From contig DXYV01000027.1 in the NCBI GenBank assembly GCA_019415645.1, positions 1 to 35,713 on the forward strand: a stretch of 35,713 bases of DNA. Direction: 5' to 3'. The notes beneath the pieces are model-generated. The model made no database searches. It was given only the letters and a program-made list of their open reading frames with translations, and had not been told where the DNA came from. This DNA comes from Clostridiales bacterium (GTDB lineage: Bacteria > Bacillota > Clostridia > Oscillospirales > Oscillospiraceae). Made by a program: the position numbers and the translations under genes. Every line of letters starts with the position of its first letter. The stretch's first letter is position 1. This document shows, in pieces, positions 23,938-33,176 of the stretch.

Positions 23938-25241
23938 GCGAGGCCATAATTGTTCTGCTGGTCCTGCTGATTATTATGCTGATGATCGGTGTGCCGGTAG
24001 GGTTTGCCATCGGCGGCGCCACGATGATCGCCATGTTTTACTGCTCGGACCTGAACATGGTGGTCAACGCCCAATACTGCTATTCCGGTATTTTCTCCTT
24101 CACGGTCATGGCCATCCCCTATTTCATGCTGGCGGGATCCGTGATTTCTGCGGGGGGAATTGCCAAGCGAATCGTTAATTTTGCCTCCGCCCTGATCGAC
24201 TTTGTGACCGGCGCCGTAGGTTGCGTGTCCATGCTGGCCTGTATGTTCTTCGGCGCGCTGTCCGGTTCCGGCATGGCCACCACGGCGGCCATCGGCGGCA
24301 TGATGATTCCGGAGATGAAGAAAAAGGGCTACGATCCCGCCTACGCCGCTACGCTGGTCTGCTTCGGCGGAATCGTGGGCCCCATCATTCCGCCCTCCCT
24401 GTCCTTCGTGCTCTACGGCGCCACCACCAAGACCTCGGTGCCCGATCTGTTCAAGGCGGGCATCATTCCCGGCGTGCTGATCGGACTGGTGTTCCTGGTG
24501 GTCAACATCATCATCTGCAAGCGCACCGGCACCGACCTGCGCGCGGTGGAAACGGAGCATATCCCCCTGAAGGTGTTCTGGGGGCGCCGGCTCAAGCGCC
24601 TGTGGATCGCTACCAGGGATGGCTTCTGGGCCCTGCTGTCTCCGGTCATCATCCTGGGCGGAATTTACTCTGGCTTTTTCACGCCGACCGAGGCGGCCGC
24701 TGTCTCCGTGGTGTACTCGATCATCGTCTCTGTGTTCGTGTACCGGGAGATGAGCTGGAAGGAACTGTATGAGACCTTTGTGGCCTCCGCCGTGCTCAAC
24801 GGCGTGACCTCCTTCCTGCTGGGCTACTCCACGGTATTCTCCACCTTCATGACCTTTGAGCAGGTGCCCCAGATGATTACCAACTTCCTGACCAGCGTAT
24901 CCGATAATCCGGCAGTGGTATTGCTCATCATCAACCTGATTTTGCTGGTGATCGGCTGTTTCCTGGATACGGTGCCTGCCATCATTATCATGGCGCCTAT
25001 GCTGCTTCCCGCGGTACAATCTCTGGGCGTCAATCCCATCCACTTCGGTGTGGTCATGGCGGTCAACCTGGCAGTGGGCCTGTGTACGCCGCCCTACGGC
25101 TGCAACCTGTTCGTGGGGTCGGCTGTGGCAAAGATCAAGATGGAGAGCATGTTCAAGTGGATCGTGCCATTCCTGATCGTCGCCATCGCGCTGATCATGC
25201 TTCTGACGTATGTTCCGGCGCTGTCCCTGGCGCTGTTATAG
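23934..25241 (+). CDS. dctM: TRAP transporter large membrane subunit DctM
   Basis: 435 residues, about 11-12 membrane helices. Family features include MIGVPVGFAIGGATMIAMF, the FFGALSGSGMATTAAIGGMMIPEM re-entrant region with its mirror late in the protein (FLDTVPAIIIMAPMLLPA) and LAVGLCTPPYGCNLFVG. It is the Na+-coupled permease of the system. It ends the kdd-kce-dctPQM operon and is followed by a strong terminator. Confidence 0.93.
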   Translation: MSEAIIVLLVLLIIMLMIGVPVGFAIGGATMIAMFYCSDLNMVVNAQYCYSGIFSFTVMAIPYFMLAGSVISAGGIAKRIVNFASALIDFVTGAVGCVSMLACMFFGALSGSGMATTAAIGGMMIPEMKKKGYDPAYAATLVCFGGIVGPIIPPSLSFVLYGATTKTSVPDLFKAGIIPGVLIGLVFLVVNIIICKRTGTDLRAVETEHIPLKVFWGRRLKRLWIATRDGFWALLSPVIILGGIYSGFFTPTEAAAVSVVYSIIVSVFVYREMSWKELYETFVASAVLNGVTSFLLGYSTVFSTFMTFEQVPQMITNFLTSVSDNPAVVLLIINLILLVIGCFLDTVPAIIIMAPMLLPAVQSLGVNPIHFGVVMAVNLAVGLCTPPYGCNLFVGSAVAKIKMESMFKWIVPFLIVAIALIMLLTYVPALSLALL

Positions 25242-25265
25242 CGTATATATGTGTATGGCAAAAAG

Positions 25266-25305
25266 CAGGCGGAGGCGTTCTCCTTTTGGAGAACGCCTCC
25301 GCCTG
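25266..25305. terminator. Bidirectional terminator between dctM and the MFS gene
   Basis: A perfect 18-bp stem (25266-25283 with 25288-25305) with a TTTT loop, followed by TTTGT on the plus strand and by CTTTTTG on the minus strand. It serves both convergent operons. Confidence 0.9.
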
Positions 25306-25309
25306 TTTG

Positions 25310-26578
25310 TCAGGCTTGGGGCTGGATATCCGCGACTGGCGCGGCGGTGGTTCCGGTCCGGGCGGCGCGGCGCAGAAGGACCAGACCGATGGGAAACAGC
25401 AGGGCCAGGGCGGCGACGCCCGCCTTGGAGGTGTCGAACAGCTGGGTGGACAGACCCATCAGCAGAGCGCCGAAAAAGGAGGCTCCTTTGCCGAAAATAT
25501 CGAAGAAGCCAAAGTATTCCGCGGCCTTTTCCTTGGGAATGATCTGGGCATAGTAGGAGCGGGAGAGAGCCTGAATCGCCCCTTGGAACACCGCTACGCA
25601 CACCGCCAGGAACCAGAATTCCCAGGCGGTATCCAACTGGAGGGCAAACAGGGCGATGAAGAAATACCCGCCGATGCACACCTGAATGAGCTGCTCCGGG
25701 CGGAAGCGCCGGGCCAGCCGGGCGAAGAGCAGGGAACAGGGGAAAGCCACCACCTGGGTCAGCAGCAGGGCCAGCACCAGGTCGGTATCTCCGATGCCCA
25801 CGTCCTTGCCATAGGAGGTGGCCAGGTCGATGATGGTGTAGACGCCGTCAATGTAGAAGAAAAAGGCCAGCAGGAAGAGAAAAACCTGCTTTTGCCCCCG
25901 GATATCGGCCAATGTGCGGCCCAGACGGCGGAAGCTGGTGCGGATGAGATGGGGCTGGCGGGGTACAAAGTGGACCTGGCGGTAGGCGCGCAGCAGTGGC
26001 AGACTTACCCCCAGCCACCAGATGGCAGTGATGACAAAGGCGACGGCGGTGGCGCGGGCGGTGCCCAGGCCGGTCTGCTCCGCCGTCAGCACCAGAAGCA
26101 GGCAGGCCACAAAGGGGATGCAGCTGCCCAGATAGCCCCAGGCGTAGCCCTTGGAGGAGACCATGTCCATGCGCCGGTCATCGGTCACGTCGGTGAGCAT
26201 GGCGTCATAGAAGATCAGGCTGCCCGAATAGCCCACCTTGGCCACCACGAACAGCGCCAGAAAGGCCAGCCAGCCGGCGGGGAGGGAGAGCACCGCGCAG
26301 CACAGGCAGCCGGTCAGAACAAAACCCAGAAACAGGGGCTTTTTGAAGCCCTTTGTGTCGGCGACGGCCCCCAGCGTGGGGCCCAGCACCGCCACGATCA
26401 GCGTGCAGAGGGCGGCGGCATAACTCCAGTAGGCGGTAGAATCCGCATCGGAGATGCCCGCCGAGGCGGCCAGATTTTTGAAGAAAATGGGAATGATAGT
26501 GGAAGTCATCAGGACAAAGGCGGAATTGCCCACATCGTAGAGCACCCAGGCCCGTTCCAGACGGTTAAGCGGTTCCAT
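25310..26578 (-). CDS. UMF1-family MFS transporter
   Basis: 422 residues from the ATG at 26578 (AAAGGA upstream), beginning MEPLNRLERAWVLYDVGNSAF. The YDxGNSAF motif, GAVADTKGFKKP loop and SLIFYDAMLTDVT segment match the UMF1/Atg22-like branch of the major facilitator superfamily, with 12 hydrophobic segments. Bacterial members have no well-established substrate; export of amino acids or small metabolites is possible. It starts 14 nt after the phospholipase-like gene and is cotranscribed with it. Confidence 0.88.
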   Translation of the reverse strand: MEPLNRLERAWVLYDVGNSAFVLMTSTIIPIFFKNLAASAGISDADSTAYWSYAAALCTLIVAVLGPTLGAVADTKGFKKPLFLGFVLTGCLCCAVLSLPAGWLAFLALFVVAKVGYSGSLIFYDAMLTDVTDDRRMDMVSSKGYAWGYLGSCIPFVACLLLVLTAEQTGLGTARATAVAFVITAIWWLGVSLPLLRAYRQVHFVPRQPHLIRTSFRRLGRTLADIRGQKQVFLFLLAFFFYIDGVYTIIDLATSYGKDVGIGDTDLVLALLLTQVVAFPCSLLFARLARRFRPEQLIQVCIGGYFFIALFALQLDTAWEFWFLAVCVAVFQGAIQALSRSYYAQIIPKEKAAEYFGFFDIFGKGASFFGALLMGLSTQLFDTSKAGVAALALLFPIGLVLLRRAARTGTTAAPVADIQPQA

Positions 26579-26592
26579 ATGGTCACATCCTT

Positions 26593-27378
26593 TTACGAGA
26601 AATTGGGCTCCAGACGGTCGCTGAGAGGCAGGTCCTCGCCCACGGCCTGGAGGAACCGGCGGATCTGGACGGCGGTCGGCTCCACCGTGTCCAGCATTTG
26701 GTCCTTGATGGTATCGCTGCTGTCGTTGCACAGCGGGTTGGGAGCGGGGGAAAGGAACATACCGTGGTATTCTTCATAGACGCCGGCCAGCTTCATCAGG
26801 CGGAACGCGGCGGCGCGCTTGAGACCGGTCGCCCGGAGCAGACGCACACAGCGCTTCATCGACTCCATGGCGCCTTCGATCTGGCGGGGCGTGACCGGCG
26901 CGTAAAAGGGAGCGATGGCGGCGGCCAGGTCCGGCGAGGGCTTTAAGTGGCGGATGGTGTCCCAGCGGAGCGGGTCGTGGCCCTCCTCCCGGAGCAGCAG
27001 CGCGTCACATTCCGTTTCGATCTCCGCGTGGGTCACGCCGCTTTCCTGAATTTTCTGGTTGATGTAAGGGTGACAGGCGGAATCCAGCATGTAGTGGCAG
27101 AGAAAGCCCATCAGGTAGCTGCGCCGGGCGGGGGAGGGATTCTCCCGCAGAATTTGCTTGGCCGGGGCAAAAAAATCCAGGCCGGAGCGGAAGTGGATGT
27201 CGAAGCCCTTCTTGCTGACCGGATTGGCCCGCAGCGGATGGTAGTAAAACAAAATGTCCGGGCCGTGCAGCCCGGCATAGTAGGCGTCCTCTGCCTGGAG
27301 GGCGGTTTTGCGCAGAGCGGTGGGCAGGGCCTCCAGCACCAACCGGCCAAAGACCAGATGCGTGTAATGGGAAGGCAC
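26593..27378 (-). CDS. Zinc-dependent phospholipase C-like protein
   Basis: 261 residues with the PF00882-type histidine and aspartate pattern: an early SHYTHLVFG, GLHGPDILFYYHPL (Asp), the FLCHYMLDSACHPYI helix with its His residues, and HAEIETECD. No signal peptide is visible, so it may act inside the cell, unlike secreted PLC toxins. Such proteins are common and uncharacterized in Clostridia. The start follows AAAGGAGG. First gene of a two-gene minus-strand operon, divergent from mutS2. Confidence 0.82.
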   Translation of the reverse strand: MPSHYTHLVFGRLVLEALPTALRKTALQAEDAYYAGLHGPDILFYYHPLRANPVSKKGFDIHFRSGLDFFAPAKQILRENPSPARRSYLMGFLCHYMLDSACHPYINQKIQESGVTHAEIETECDALLLREEGHDPLRWDTIRHLKPSPDLAAAIAPFYAPVTPRQIEGAMESMKRCVRLLRATGLKRAAAFRLMKLAGVYEEYHGMFLSPAPNPLCNDSSDTIKDQMLDTVEPTAVQIRRFLQAVGEDLPLSDRLEPNFS

Positions 27379-27479
27379 GCGGGAGCCTCCTTTCGGGAAT
27401 CGTGTCAGGTATCAGCATAGCGGGCCTGTGTAAAATCCGATAGCGGAGGCGGGTAAGCTCCCTGTAAAAGAAAGGACGG

Positions 27480-27508
27480 TTTACCAATCCGGCGGAATGT
27501 GGTATACT
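27480..27508 (+). promoter_or_regulatory. Sigma-A promoter of mutS2
   Basis: TTTACC (27480-27485), 17-nt spacer, TATACT (27503-27508), about 35 nt upstream of the mutS2 start. Confidence 0.65.
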
Positions 27509-27542
27509 GATCGGGACCTTAACAAAGACGAGGATAGGAACT

Positions 27543-29924
27543 ATGACGGAACTGTTTGAAAAATCCATTCATACGCTGGAGCTGCCCCGGGTGCTGGAGC
27601 TGCTGGCTGAGCAGGCCGTGACCGCCGAGGGCAAGGAGCGCTGCCGGACGCTGCGGCCGGCCAGCGATGCCTGGCAGGTGAATCGCTGGCAGGAGGAGAC
27701 CACTGCCGCGTTCGACATGCTGGTGCTGCGGGGCACGCCCTCCCTGTCCGGCGTCAAGCCGGTGGCGGCCTCCCTCCAGCGGGCTGACCGGGGAGGCAGC
27801 CTGAACACCCGGGAGCTGCTGGACATCGCGGCGGTGCTGCGCTGCGCCCGGACGGTGCGGGAGTACGGCATGGGCGATTCCACCCGCCGGACCGTGTTGG
27901 ATTCCCGTTTTGCGGCGCTGACCGCCAACCGTTTTCTGGAGGACAAGATCACCGGGTCCATCGTGGCGGAGGACGAGATCGCCGACTCCGCCTCCACGGA
28001 GCTGGCGGACATCCGCCGGCACATCCGGGCGGCCTCGGGCAAGGTGCGCGATGTGCTCAATAAGCTCATCTCCTCTTCCCAGGCGAAATTTTTGCAGGAC
28101 GCCATCATCACCATGCGCTCGGGCCGCTATGTGGTGCCGGTGAAGTCGGAATATAAAAATGAGATTCCCGGCCTGGTCCACGATGTGTCCGGCTCGGGCG
28201 GCACCTTCTTTGTGGAACCCATGGGCGTGGTCAACGCCAATAATGAGCTGCGGGAGCTCCAGGCCCGGGAGGAGAAGGAGATCGAACGCATCCTGGCCGA
28301 GCTGTCGGCGGAGGCGGCATCCTTCCAGGAGGACATCCGGCAGGACTACGACACCCTCGTCGCCCTGGACGTGATCTTCGCCAAGGGGAAGCTGTCCTCC
28401 CGGATGGGCGCCAGCGCGCCCCGGCTGGGGGACCATATCGAGCTGATCAAGGCCCGCCATCCGCTGCTGGATAAAAAGACGGCGGTGACCAACGACCTTC
28501 GCCTGGGCGGGGACTTTGACACGCTGGTCATCACCGGCCCCAATACCGGCGGCAAGACGGTCACCCTCAAAACCCTGGGCCTGCTGACCCTGATGGCCCA
28601 GTGCGGCCTGCATATCCCGGCGGGCGACGGCAGCGTTTTGCGAATCTGCGAGAACGTGCTGGCGGACATCGGAGATGAGCAGTCCATCGACCAGTCCCTG
28701 TCCACCTTCTCCTCCCACATGAAGACCATCGTGGGGATTTTGGAGGAGGCCGGGGACAGGAGCCTGATTCTGTTCGACGAGCTGGGCGCGGGCACCGACC
28801 CGGTGGAGGGCGCAGCTCTGGCCGCCGCCGTTATCGAGACTACCCGGGGCATGGGGGCTCTGGTGGCCGCCACCACCCACTATGCCGAGCTGAAGGTCTA
28901 CGCCATGACCACGCCCGGCGTGGAGAACGCCTCCTGCGAGTTTGATGTGGAGACCCTTGCGCCCACCTACCGGGTGCTCATCGGAATCCCGGGCAAGTCC
29001 AACGCGTTTGCCATCTCCCGCCGGCTGGGCCTGCCCGAGTCGGTGATTCAGAAGGCGGCCGAGCGCATCGACGCGGAGAACGTCCGCTTTGAAGATGTGC
29101 TCACCCGCCTGGAGGAGCAGCGCCAGCAGATGGAGCGGGAGAAGGAGCAGGCCGCCAGGCTGCGGCGGGAGACCGAGGAATACAACGAGAAGATCAAAGA
29201 ATATAAGGAGCGCCTGGAGAAGGAGAAGGACCGGGCGGTGGAACGGGCGCGGACCGAGGCCCGCGCCATCCTGGACCAGGCCAGGGCCACGGCGGACGAC
29301 GTGTTCAAGGAACTCAATGAGATGCGCCGCCGTCAGGAGCGCCAGCAGGCCGACTGGCAGGCGCAGAACGACCAGCGGGCCGCTCTGCGCCACCGCCTCA
29401 ACCAGGAGGAGGAGGAGCTGGCCGGTGAGGAGGAGGCGCGGCCCATTCCGCCCTCCAGCCGGCCGGCGGTCCAGGGCGACACCGTGGAGCACCGCAAGCT
29501 GGGGATTCGGGCCGAGGTTACGGCGGTGAACAAGGACGGCAGCCTCCAGCTCCGGGCCGGAGCCATGAACCTGACCGCCCGCCAGGACGAGGTGCGGGTG
29601 CTGGAAGAGGTCACAGCCTCCAAAAAGCAGGCCAAAAAGATGGAAGCCCGCAAGCAGCTGCACCAGTTCCGCAACCAGGCCGCTCCGGCTGAGCTGGACC
29701 TGCGGGGTATGATGACCGACGAGGCCATCGGCGCGGTGGACTTGTTTCTGGACAACGCGCTGCTGGGCAAGCTGGAGACGGTGCGTATCATCCACGGAAA
29801 GGGCACCGGCGCCCTGCGCAAGGCGGTGCGGGAGCACCTGAAGCGCAGCAAGTACGTCAAGGAATTCCGCCCCGGCGTCTACGGCGAAGGCGAGGACGGC
29901 GTGACGGTAGTGACGCTGAAATAA
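27543..29924 (+). CDS. mutS2: Endonuclease/ATPase MutS2
   Basis: 793 residues, the normal length. Order: lever/clamp helices (to about 300), ABC-type ATPase with Walker A GPNTGGKT (332-339) and Walker B LILFDELGAGTDP, a long coiled coil (about 515-640, EEQRQQMEREKEQAARLRRE onward), then the C-terminal Smr nuclease domain starting LDLRGMMTDEAI, with the HGKGTGALR motif. MutS2 resolves branched DNA and, in B. subtilis, also rescues collided ribosomes. Single-gene unit with its own promoter. Confidence 0.96.
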   Translation: MTELFEKSIHTLELPRVLELLAEQAVTAEGKERCRTLRPASDAWQVNRWQEETTAAFDMLVLRGTPSLSGVKPVAASLQRADRGGSLNTRELLDIAAVLRCARTVREYGMGDSTRRTVLDSRFAALTANRFLEDKITGSIVAEDEIADSASTELADIRRHIRAASGKVRDVLNKLISSSQAKFLQDAIITMRSGRYVVPVKSEYKNEIPGLVHDVSGSGGTFFVEPMGVVNANNELRELQAREEKEIERILAELSAEAASFQEDIRQDYDTLVALDVIFAKGKLSSRMGASAPRLGDHIELIKARHPLLDKKTAVTNDLRLGGDFDTLVITGPNTGGKTVTLKTLGLLTLMAQCGLHIPAGDGSVLRICENVLADIGDEQSIDQSLSTFSSHMKTIVGILEEAGDRSLILFDELGAGTDPVEGAALAAAVIETTRGMGALVAATTHYAELKVYAMTTPGVENASCEFDVETLAPTYRVLIGIPGKSNAFAISRRLGLPESVIQKAAERIDAENVRFEDVLTRLEEQRQQMEREKEQAARLRRETEEYNEKIKEYKERLEKEKDRAVERARTEARAILDQARATADDVFKELNEMRRRQERQQADWQAQNDQRAALRHRLNQEEEELAGEEEARPIPPSSRPAVQGDTVEHRKLGIRAEVTAVNKDGSLQLRAGAMNLTARQDEVRVLEEVTASKKQAKKMEARKQLHQFRNQAAPAELDLRGMMTDEAIGAVDLFLDNALLGKLETVRIIHGKGTGALRKAVREHLKRSKYVKEFRPGVYGEGEDGVTVVTLK

Positions 29925-30054
29925 AGATGCTCGTCTCCGCGAAGCGCGGAGGGGCAACCCGGGAAAGTGACTCGGGAATCACACGATGGCGGCAAGCAAA
30001 AAGGCGAAATTTGTCTTTGTGCCGCTCCTGCGCGATTTGCACAGGGAGTTACCC

Positions 30055-30103
30055 GCAATTTGTGTAAATTGCCGTTGACGATGGGCATGAATTTTGGTAT
30101 GCT
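30055..30103 (+). promoter_or_regulatory. Promoter and adjoining palindrome of the HPr gene
   Basis: TTGACG (30075-30080), 17-nt spacer, TATGCT (30098-30103). Two nt upstream of the -35 lies GCAATTT-GTGT-AAATTGC (30055-30072), a perfect 7-nt inverted repeat that looks like an operator or activator site. The rest of the gap after mutS2 holds a small hairpin CTCCGCG/CGCGGAG (29935-29951) without a T-run. Confidence 0.6.
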
Positions 30104-30143
30104 ATGTACAGCGATACAAACTGAATTATGGGGGGCCATAACC

Positions 30144-30407
30144 ATGTATATGAAGGAAACTGTTGTCAACAACCAGGTGGGTCTGCATGCCCGTCCGGCT
30201 ACATTCTTTATCCAGAAGGCCAATGAGTTCAAGAGCTCTATCTGGGTCGAAAAGGATGAGCGCCGCGTCAATGCCAAGAGTTTGCTGGGCGTCCTCTCGT
30301 TGGGTATCGTAAAGGGGACCTCCATCCAGCTGATCGCCGACGGCCCCGATGAGGAGGAAGCCGTGGCCGCCCTCATCGAGCTGATCAGTTCTGATTTTTC
30401 GGAGTAA
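30144..30407 (+). CDS. ptsH: Phosphocarrier protein HPr
   Basis: 87 residues from the ATG at 30144. The active-site GLHARPA contains His15 (phosphorylated by enzyme I) and Arg17; NAKSLLGVLSLGI contains Ser46, the HPr kinase site used for carbon catabolite control in Bacillota. So it can serve both PTS transport and CcpA signalling. It stands alone between its own promoter and terminator, not next to enzyme I. Other open codons upstream in frame do not belong to HPr. Confidence 0.93.
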   Translation: MYMKETVVNNQVGLHARPATFFIQKANEFKSSIWVEKDERRVNAKSLLGVLSLGIVKGTSIQLIADGPDEEEAVAALIELISSDFSE

Positions 30408-30427
30408 GAAAGACGACCGAGTTCCTT

Positions 30428-30457
30428 AAAAAAGCGCCGCTTTGCGGCGCTTTTTTT
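30428..30457. terminator. Terminator of the HPr gene
   Basis: The stem AAAAAAGCGCCGC with GCGGCGCTTTTTTT around a TTT loop (30428-30457). The A-run and T-run make it symmetrical. Confidence 0.9.
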
Positions 30458-30493
30458 GGTTGAGAGTAGATATACCGGGAGGAGGCCGGATGG

Positions 30494-31360
30494 ATGGAAC
30501 CTGTCCTGATGCCGGAGCCGAAGCGGCGCAGCGCGCTGCGCCTGTGGCTGGGTACAAAGTATTTCCGCGCCCTGCGGCGGATTCAGTGGCGAACCGGCGG
30601 CTTTCGCTTCGGAAAACCGCGGCCGGGGCAGGAGTGCCCCTACCGGTGTGCCAGCCACGCCACGCCGCTGCTGCGTAAGCTGAAGGATCTGGATATGGCC
30701 CTCCAGCACAACAAGGTCCACAACCTCTCTCTGGCCGTGCCGCGGCTGGACGCCGTGGTGCTGCGCCCGGGGGAGACCCTGTCCTACTGGCGGCGAATCG
30801 GCCCGCCCACCGCCCGGCGGGGCTACCGGGAGGGTATGCAGCTGAAAAACGGCGTGGTGTCCTCCGCCGTCGGCGGCGGACTGTGCCAGTGCTCCAACCT
30901 GCTGTACTGGATGACCCTCCACACGCCCCTGACGGTGGTGGAGCGCCACCGCCACGGCTACGACGTATTTCCCGATGTGGACCGGACCCAGCCCTTTGGC
31001 GGCGGGGCCACCTGCGCCTATAATTATATGGACCTGATGATTCGCAACGACACAGAGCAGACCTGGCGCCTGCACCTGTGGCTGACGGAGGACCAGCTGT
31101 GCGGCGAGTGGTGGTCGGACGCGCCTCAGCCGCTGCGCTATGAGGTCTATGAGAAGGAGCACTGGATGCAGGGAGAGTACTGGGGCGGCTATACCCGGCA
31201 CAACGTCCTGTTCCGCCGGGCGTTTGACCAGGCGGGGAACCAGGTGGCCGACGACTATATCACGGAAAACCATGTGGTGATGATGTATACGCCTCTGCTG
31301 CCGGAAGGGGCCGGCTGTTCCGGGGCCTCGGACGGCAAGGAGGAGAACCATGACATTTGA
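30494..31360 (+). CDS. VanW family protein
   Basis: 288 residues. The VanW domain is clear: LRPGETLSYWRRIGPPTARRGYREGMQLKNG, then SSAVGGGLCQCSNLLYWM and the histidine-rich VERHRHGYDV. VanW proteins are found in vancomycin-resistance clusters and widely in Clostridia; their biochemical role is unknown, and no resistance genes lie nearby. No signal peptide is obvious. The start ATG at 30494 follows GGGAGGAGG by 8 nt. The 3' end overlaps uvrC by 11 nt, so the two are probably translationally coupled. Confidence 0.9.
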   Translation: MEPVLMPEPKRRSALRLWLGTKYFRALRRIQWRTGGFRFGKPRPGQECPYRCASHATPLLRKLKDLDMALQHNKVHNLSLAVPRLDAVVLRPGETLSYWRRIGPPTARRGYREGMQLKNGVVSSAVGGGLCQCSNLLYWMTLHTPLTVVERHRHGYDVFPDVDRTQPFGGGATCAYNYMDLMIRNDTEQTWRLHLWLTEDQLCGEWWSDAPQPLRYEVYEKEHWMQGEYWGGYTRHNVLFRRAFDQAGNQVADDYITENHVVMMYTPLLPEGAGCSGASDGKEENHDI

Positions 31361-33176
31361 CGAATTGAAGCAGAAAGCCCACGAGCTGCCCCTCAAGCCG
31401 GGGGTCTACATCATGCAGAACGCCAAGAACGAGGTCATCTACGTGGGCAAGGCGAAAGCGCTGAAAAACCGGGTGAGCCAGTATTTTCAGGACTCGGCCT
31501 CCCACACGGAAAAGACCCGGGCCATGGTCTCCCAGATCGACCACTTTGACGTCATCATCGCCCAATCGGAGTTTGAGGCGCTGGTGCTGGAGTGTTCCCT
31601 CATCAAGCGGCACCAGCCCCATTACAACATTCTGCTCAAGGACAGCAAGGGTTACCCCTATATCCGCCTGACGGTGAAGGAGGAGTACCCGAAATTTTCC
31701 CTGAGCAATAAAGCTTACGACGACGGCGCGCGCTATTTCGGCCCCTATGGGAGCCGGGGCGCCTCCCAGCACATCATCGACGCGCTGCTGGCCGCCCTGA
31801 AGCTGCCCTCCTGCAACCGGAAATTTCCCCGGGATATTGGAAAGGAGCGGCCCTGCCTGAATTACCATATGGGCCAGTGCGACGGCTACTGCCGGCCGGA
31901 GATGGACCAGTCCCGTTATTCTGAGGCCATGGCCCAGGCGGTCCGGCTGCTGGACGGAAAGTATGACGAGGTGGTGGACGACCTGAACGCGGAGATGGAG
32001 GCCGCCGCCGCCGACCTGCGCTTTGAGCGGGCCGCCGAGCTGCGGGACCGAATCCGCTCCATCGAGCTGCTGGGCAAGCGGCAGAAGGTGGTGGCGGGTT
32101 CTCTGGCGGACACCGACGTGGTGGGCTTCCACCGCGGGACCGCCAAGAGCTGCTTCGTGGTGCTCCACTATGTGGCCGGAGAGCTGGCGGCCAAGGACTG
32201 GGAACTTATTGAGACCCCTATGGAGGAGCGGGAGGAGGACGCCGTCTCCGCCCTGGTGGCACAGTTTTACGGCGGGAAAAACCAGCTGCCCCGGCAGATT
32301 TTGCTGCCCTGCGAGCTGGAGGACGAGCCGGCTCTGGCCCGGATGCTGACCGAGGCGGGGGCGCGGAAGGTGGAGCTGGTCACCCCCAAGCGGGGGGCCA
32401 AAATGGACCTGATCCGCCTGGCCAATGAAAACGCGGCGGAGGAGGTGGAGCGGGCTACCAGCCGGGAGGAGAAGCAGAACAAGCTGCTGGAACTGCTGGG
32501 CCGGATGCTGGGGCTGGATCATCCGCCCCGCCGCATCGAAGCTTTCGACATTTCCAATACGGGTTCGGCGGACATCGTGGCCTCCATGACCGTATTCGTG
32601 GACGGCCGCCCCCGCAAGCGGGACTACCGCCATTTCAAGCTCAAGGACCTGGAGGGCCCGGACGACTACGCCTCCATGAACCAGGTGCTGGAGCGGCGGT
32701 TCCGCCGCTATCTGGACGGGGACGAGAAATTCGATCAGCTGCCCGATCTGCTGCTCATCGACGGCGGCGCGGGACAGACCGCCCGGGCGATGGAAGCGGT
32801 GGAGAGCCTGGGCCTGCATGTGCCCGCTTTCGGTATGGTCAAGGACGACCGCCACCGCACCCGGGCCCTGGTTTCCGCCCAAGGGCAGGAAATCGGCATT
32901 CAGAGCAACCAGAGCCTGTTCGCCCTGATCGGCCAGATTCAGGAGGAGACCCACCGCTTTGCCATCGAGTTCCACCGGGCTCAGCGGTCCAAGCACAGCT
33001 ACCGCTCCGTGCTGGATCAGATCGAGGGCGTGGGAGAGAAGCGGCGGACCGACCTGCTCAAGCACTTCAAAAGCGTGAAGAATATCCGGACCGCCAGCTA
33101 TGAACAGCTGTGCCAGGTGGTGCCCAAAAACGCCGCCCGGGCGGTCTATGACTATTTCCACAGGGAAGAGAATTAA
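31350..33176 (+). CDS. uvrC: Excinuclease ABC subunit C (UvrC)
   Basis: 608 residues. GIY-YIG nuclease domain at the front (PLKPGVYIMQNAKNEVIYVGKAKALKNRV), the Cys-rich CLNYHMGQCDGYC segment, a UVR coiled segment (about 205-240), the RNase H-like domain beginning IEAFDISNTGSADIVASMTVF and the terminal helix-hairpin-helix IEGVGEKRRTDLLKHFKSVKNI. It makes both incisions in nucleotide excision repair with UvrAB. It starts inside the VanW gene, and its stop lies in a tandem AATTAAG repeat. Confidence 0.97.
   Translation: MTFDELKQKAHELPLKPGVYIMQNAKNEVIYVGKAKALKNRVSQYFQDSASHTEKTRAMVSQIDHFDVIIAQSEFEALVLECSLIKRHQPHYNILLKDSKGYPYIRLTVKEEYPKFSLSNKAYDDGARYFGPYGSRGASQHIIDALLAALKLPSCNRKFPRDIGKERPCLNYHMGQCDGYCRPEMDQSRYSEAMAQAVRLLDGKYDEVVDDLNAEMEAAAADLRFERAAELRDRIRSIELLGKRQKVVAGSLADTDVVGFHRGTAKSCFVVLHYVAGELAAKDWELIETPMEEREEDAVSALVAQFYGGKNQLPRQILLPCELEDEPALARMLTEAGARKVELVTPKRGAKMDLIRLANENAAEEVERATSREEKQNKLLELLGRMLGLDHPPRRIEAFDISNTGSADIVASMTVFVDGRPRKRDYRHFKLKDLEGPDDYASMNQVLERRFRRYLDGDEKFDQLPDLLLIDGGAGQTARAMEAVESLGLHVPAFGMVKDDRHRTRALVSAQGQEIGIQSNQSLFALIGQIQEETHRFAIEFHRAQRSKHSYRSVLDQIEGVGEKRRTDLLKHFKSVKNIRTASYEQLCQVVPKNAARAVYDYFHREEN

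Noticed and set aside
21198..25043. Long minus-strand open frames opposite kce and the TRAP genes.
   Set aside because: Low-complexity antisense shadows; the plus-strand genes have clear families, ribosome binding sites and tight spacing.
27519..29957. An 812-codon minus-strand frame opposite mutS2.
   Set aside because: Antisense of a strongly biased coding sequence with no domain resemblance and no ribosome binding site.
29925..30054. A riboswitch in the gap before the HPr gene.
   Set aside because: There is a small hairpin and G-rich loops, but the segment lies upstream of the HPr promoter and I could not match it to any riboswitch core.
30494..31360. VanW protein as evidence for a vancomycin-resistance cluster.
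   Set aside because: No vanRS, vanH, ligase or vanX gene lies nearby; VanW-domain proteins are common in Clostridia.
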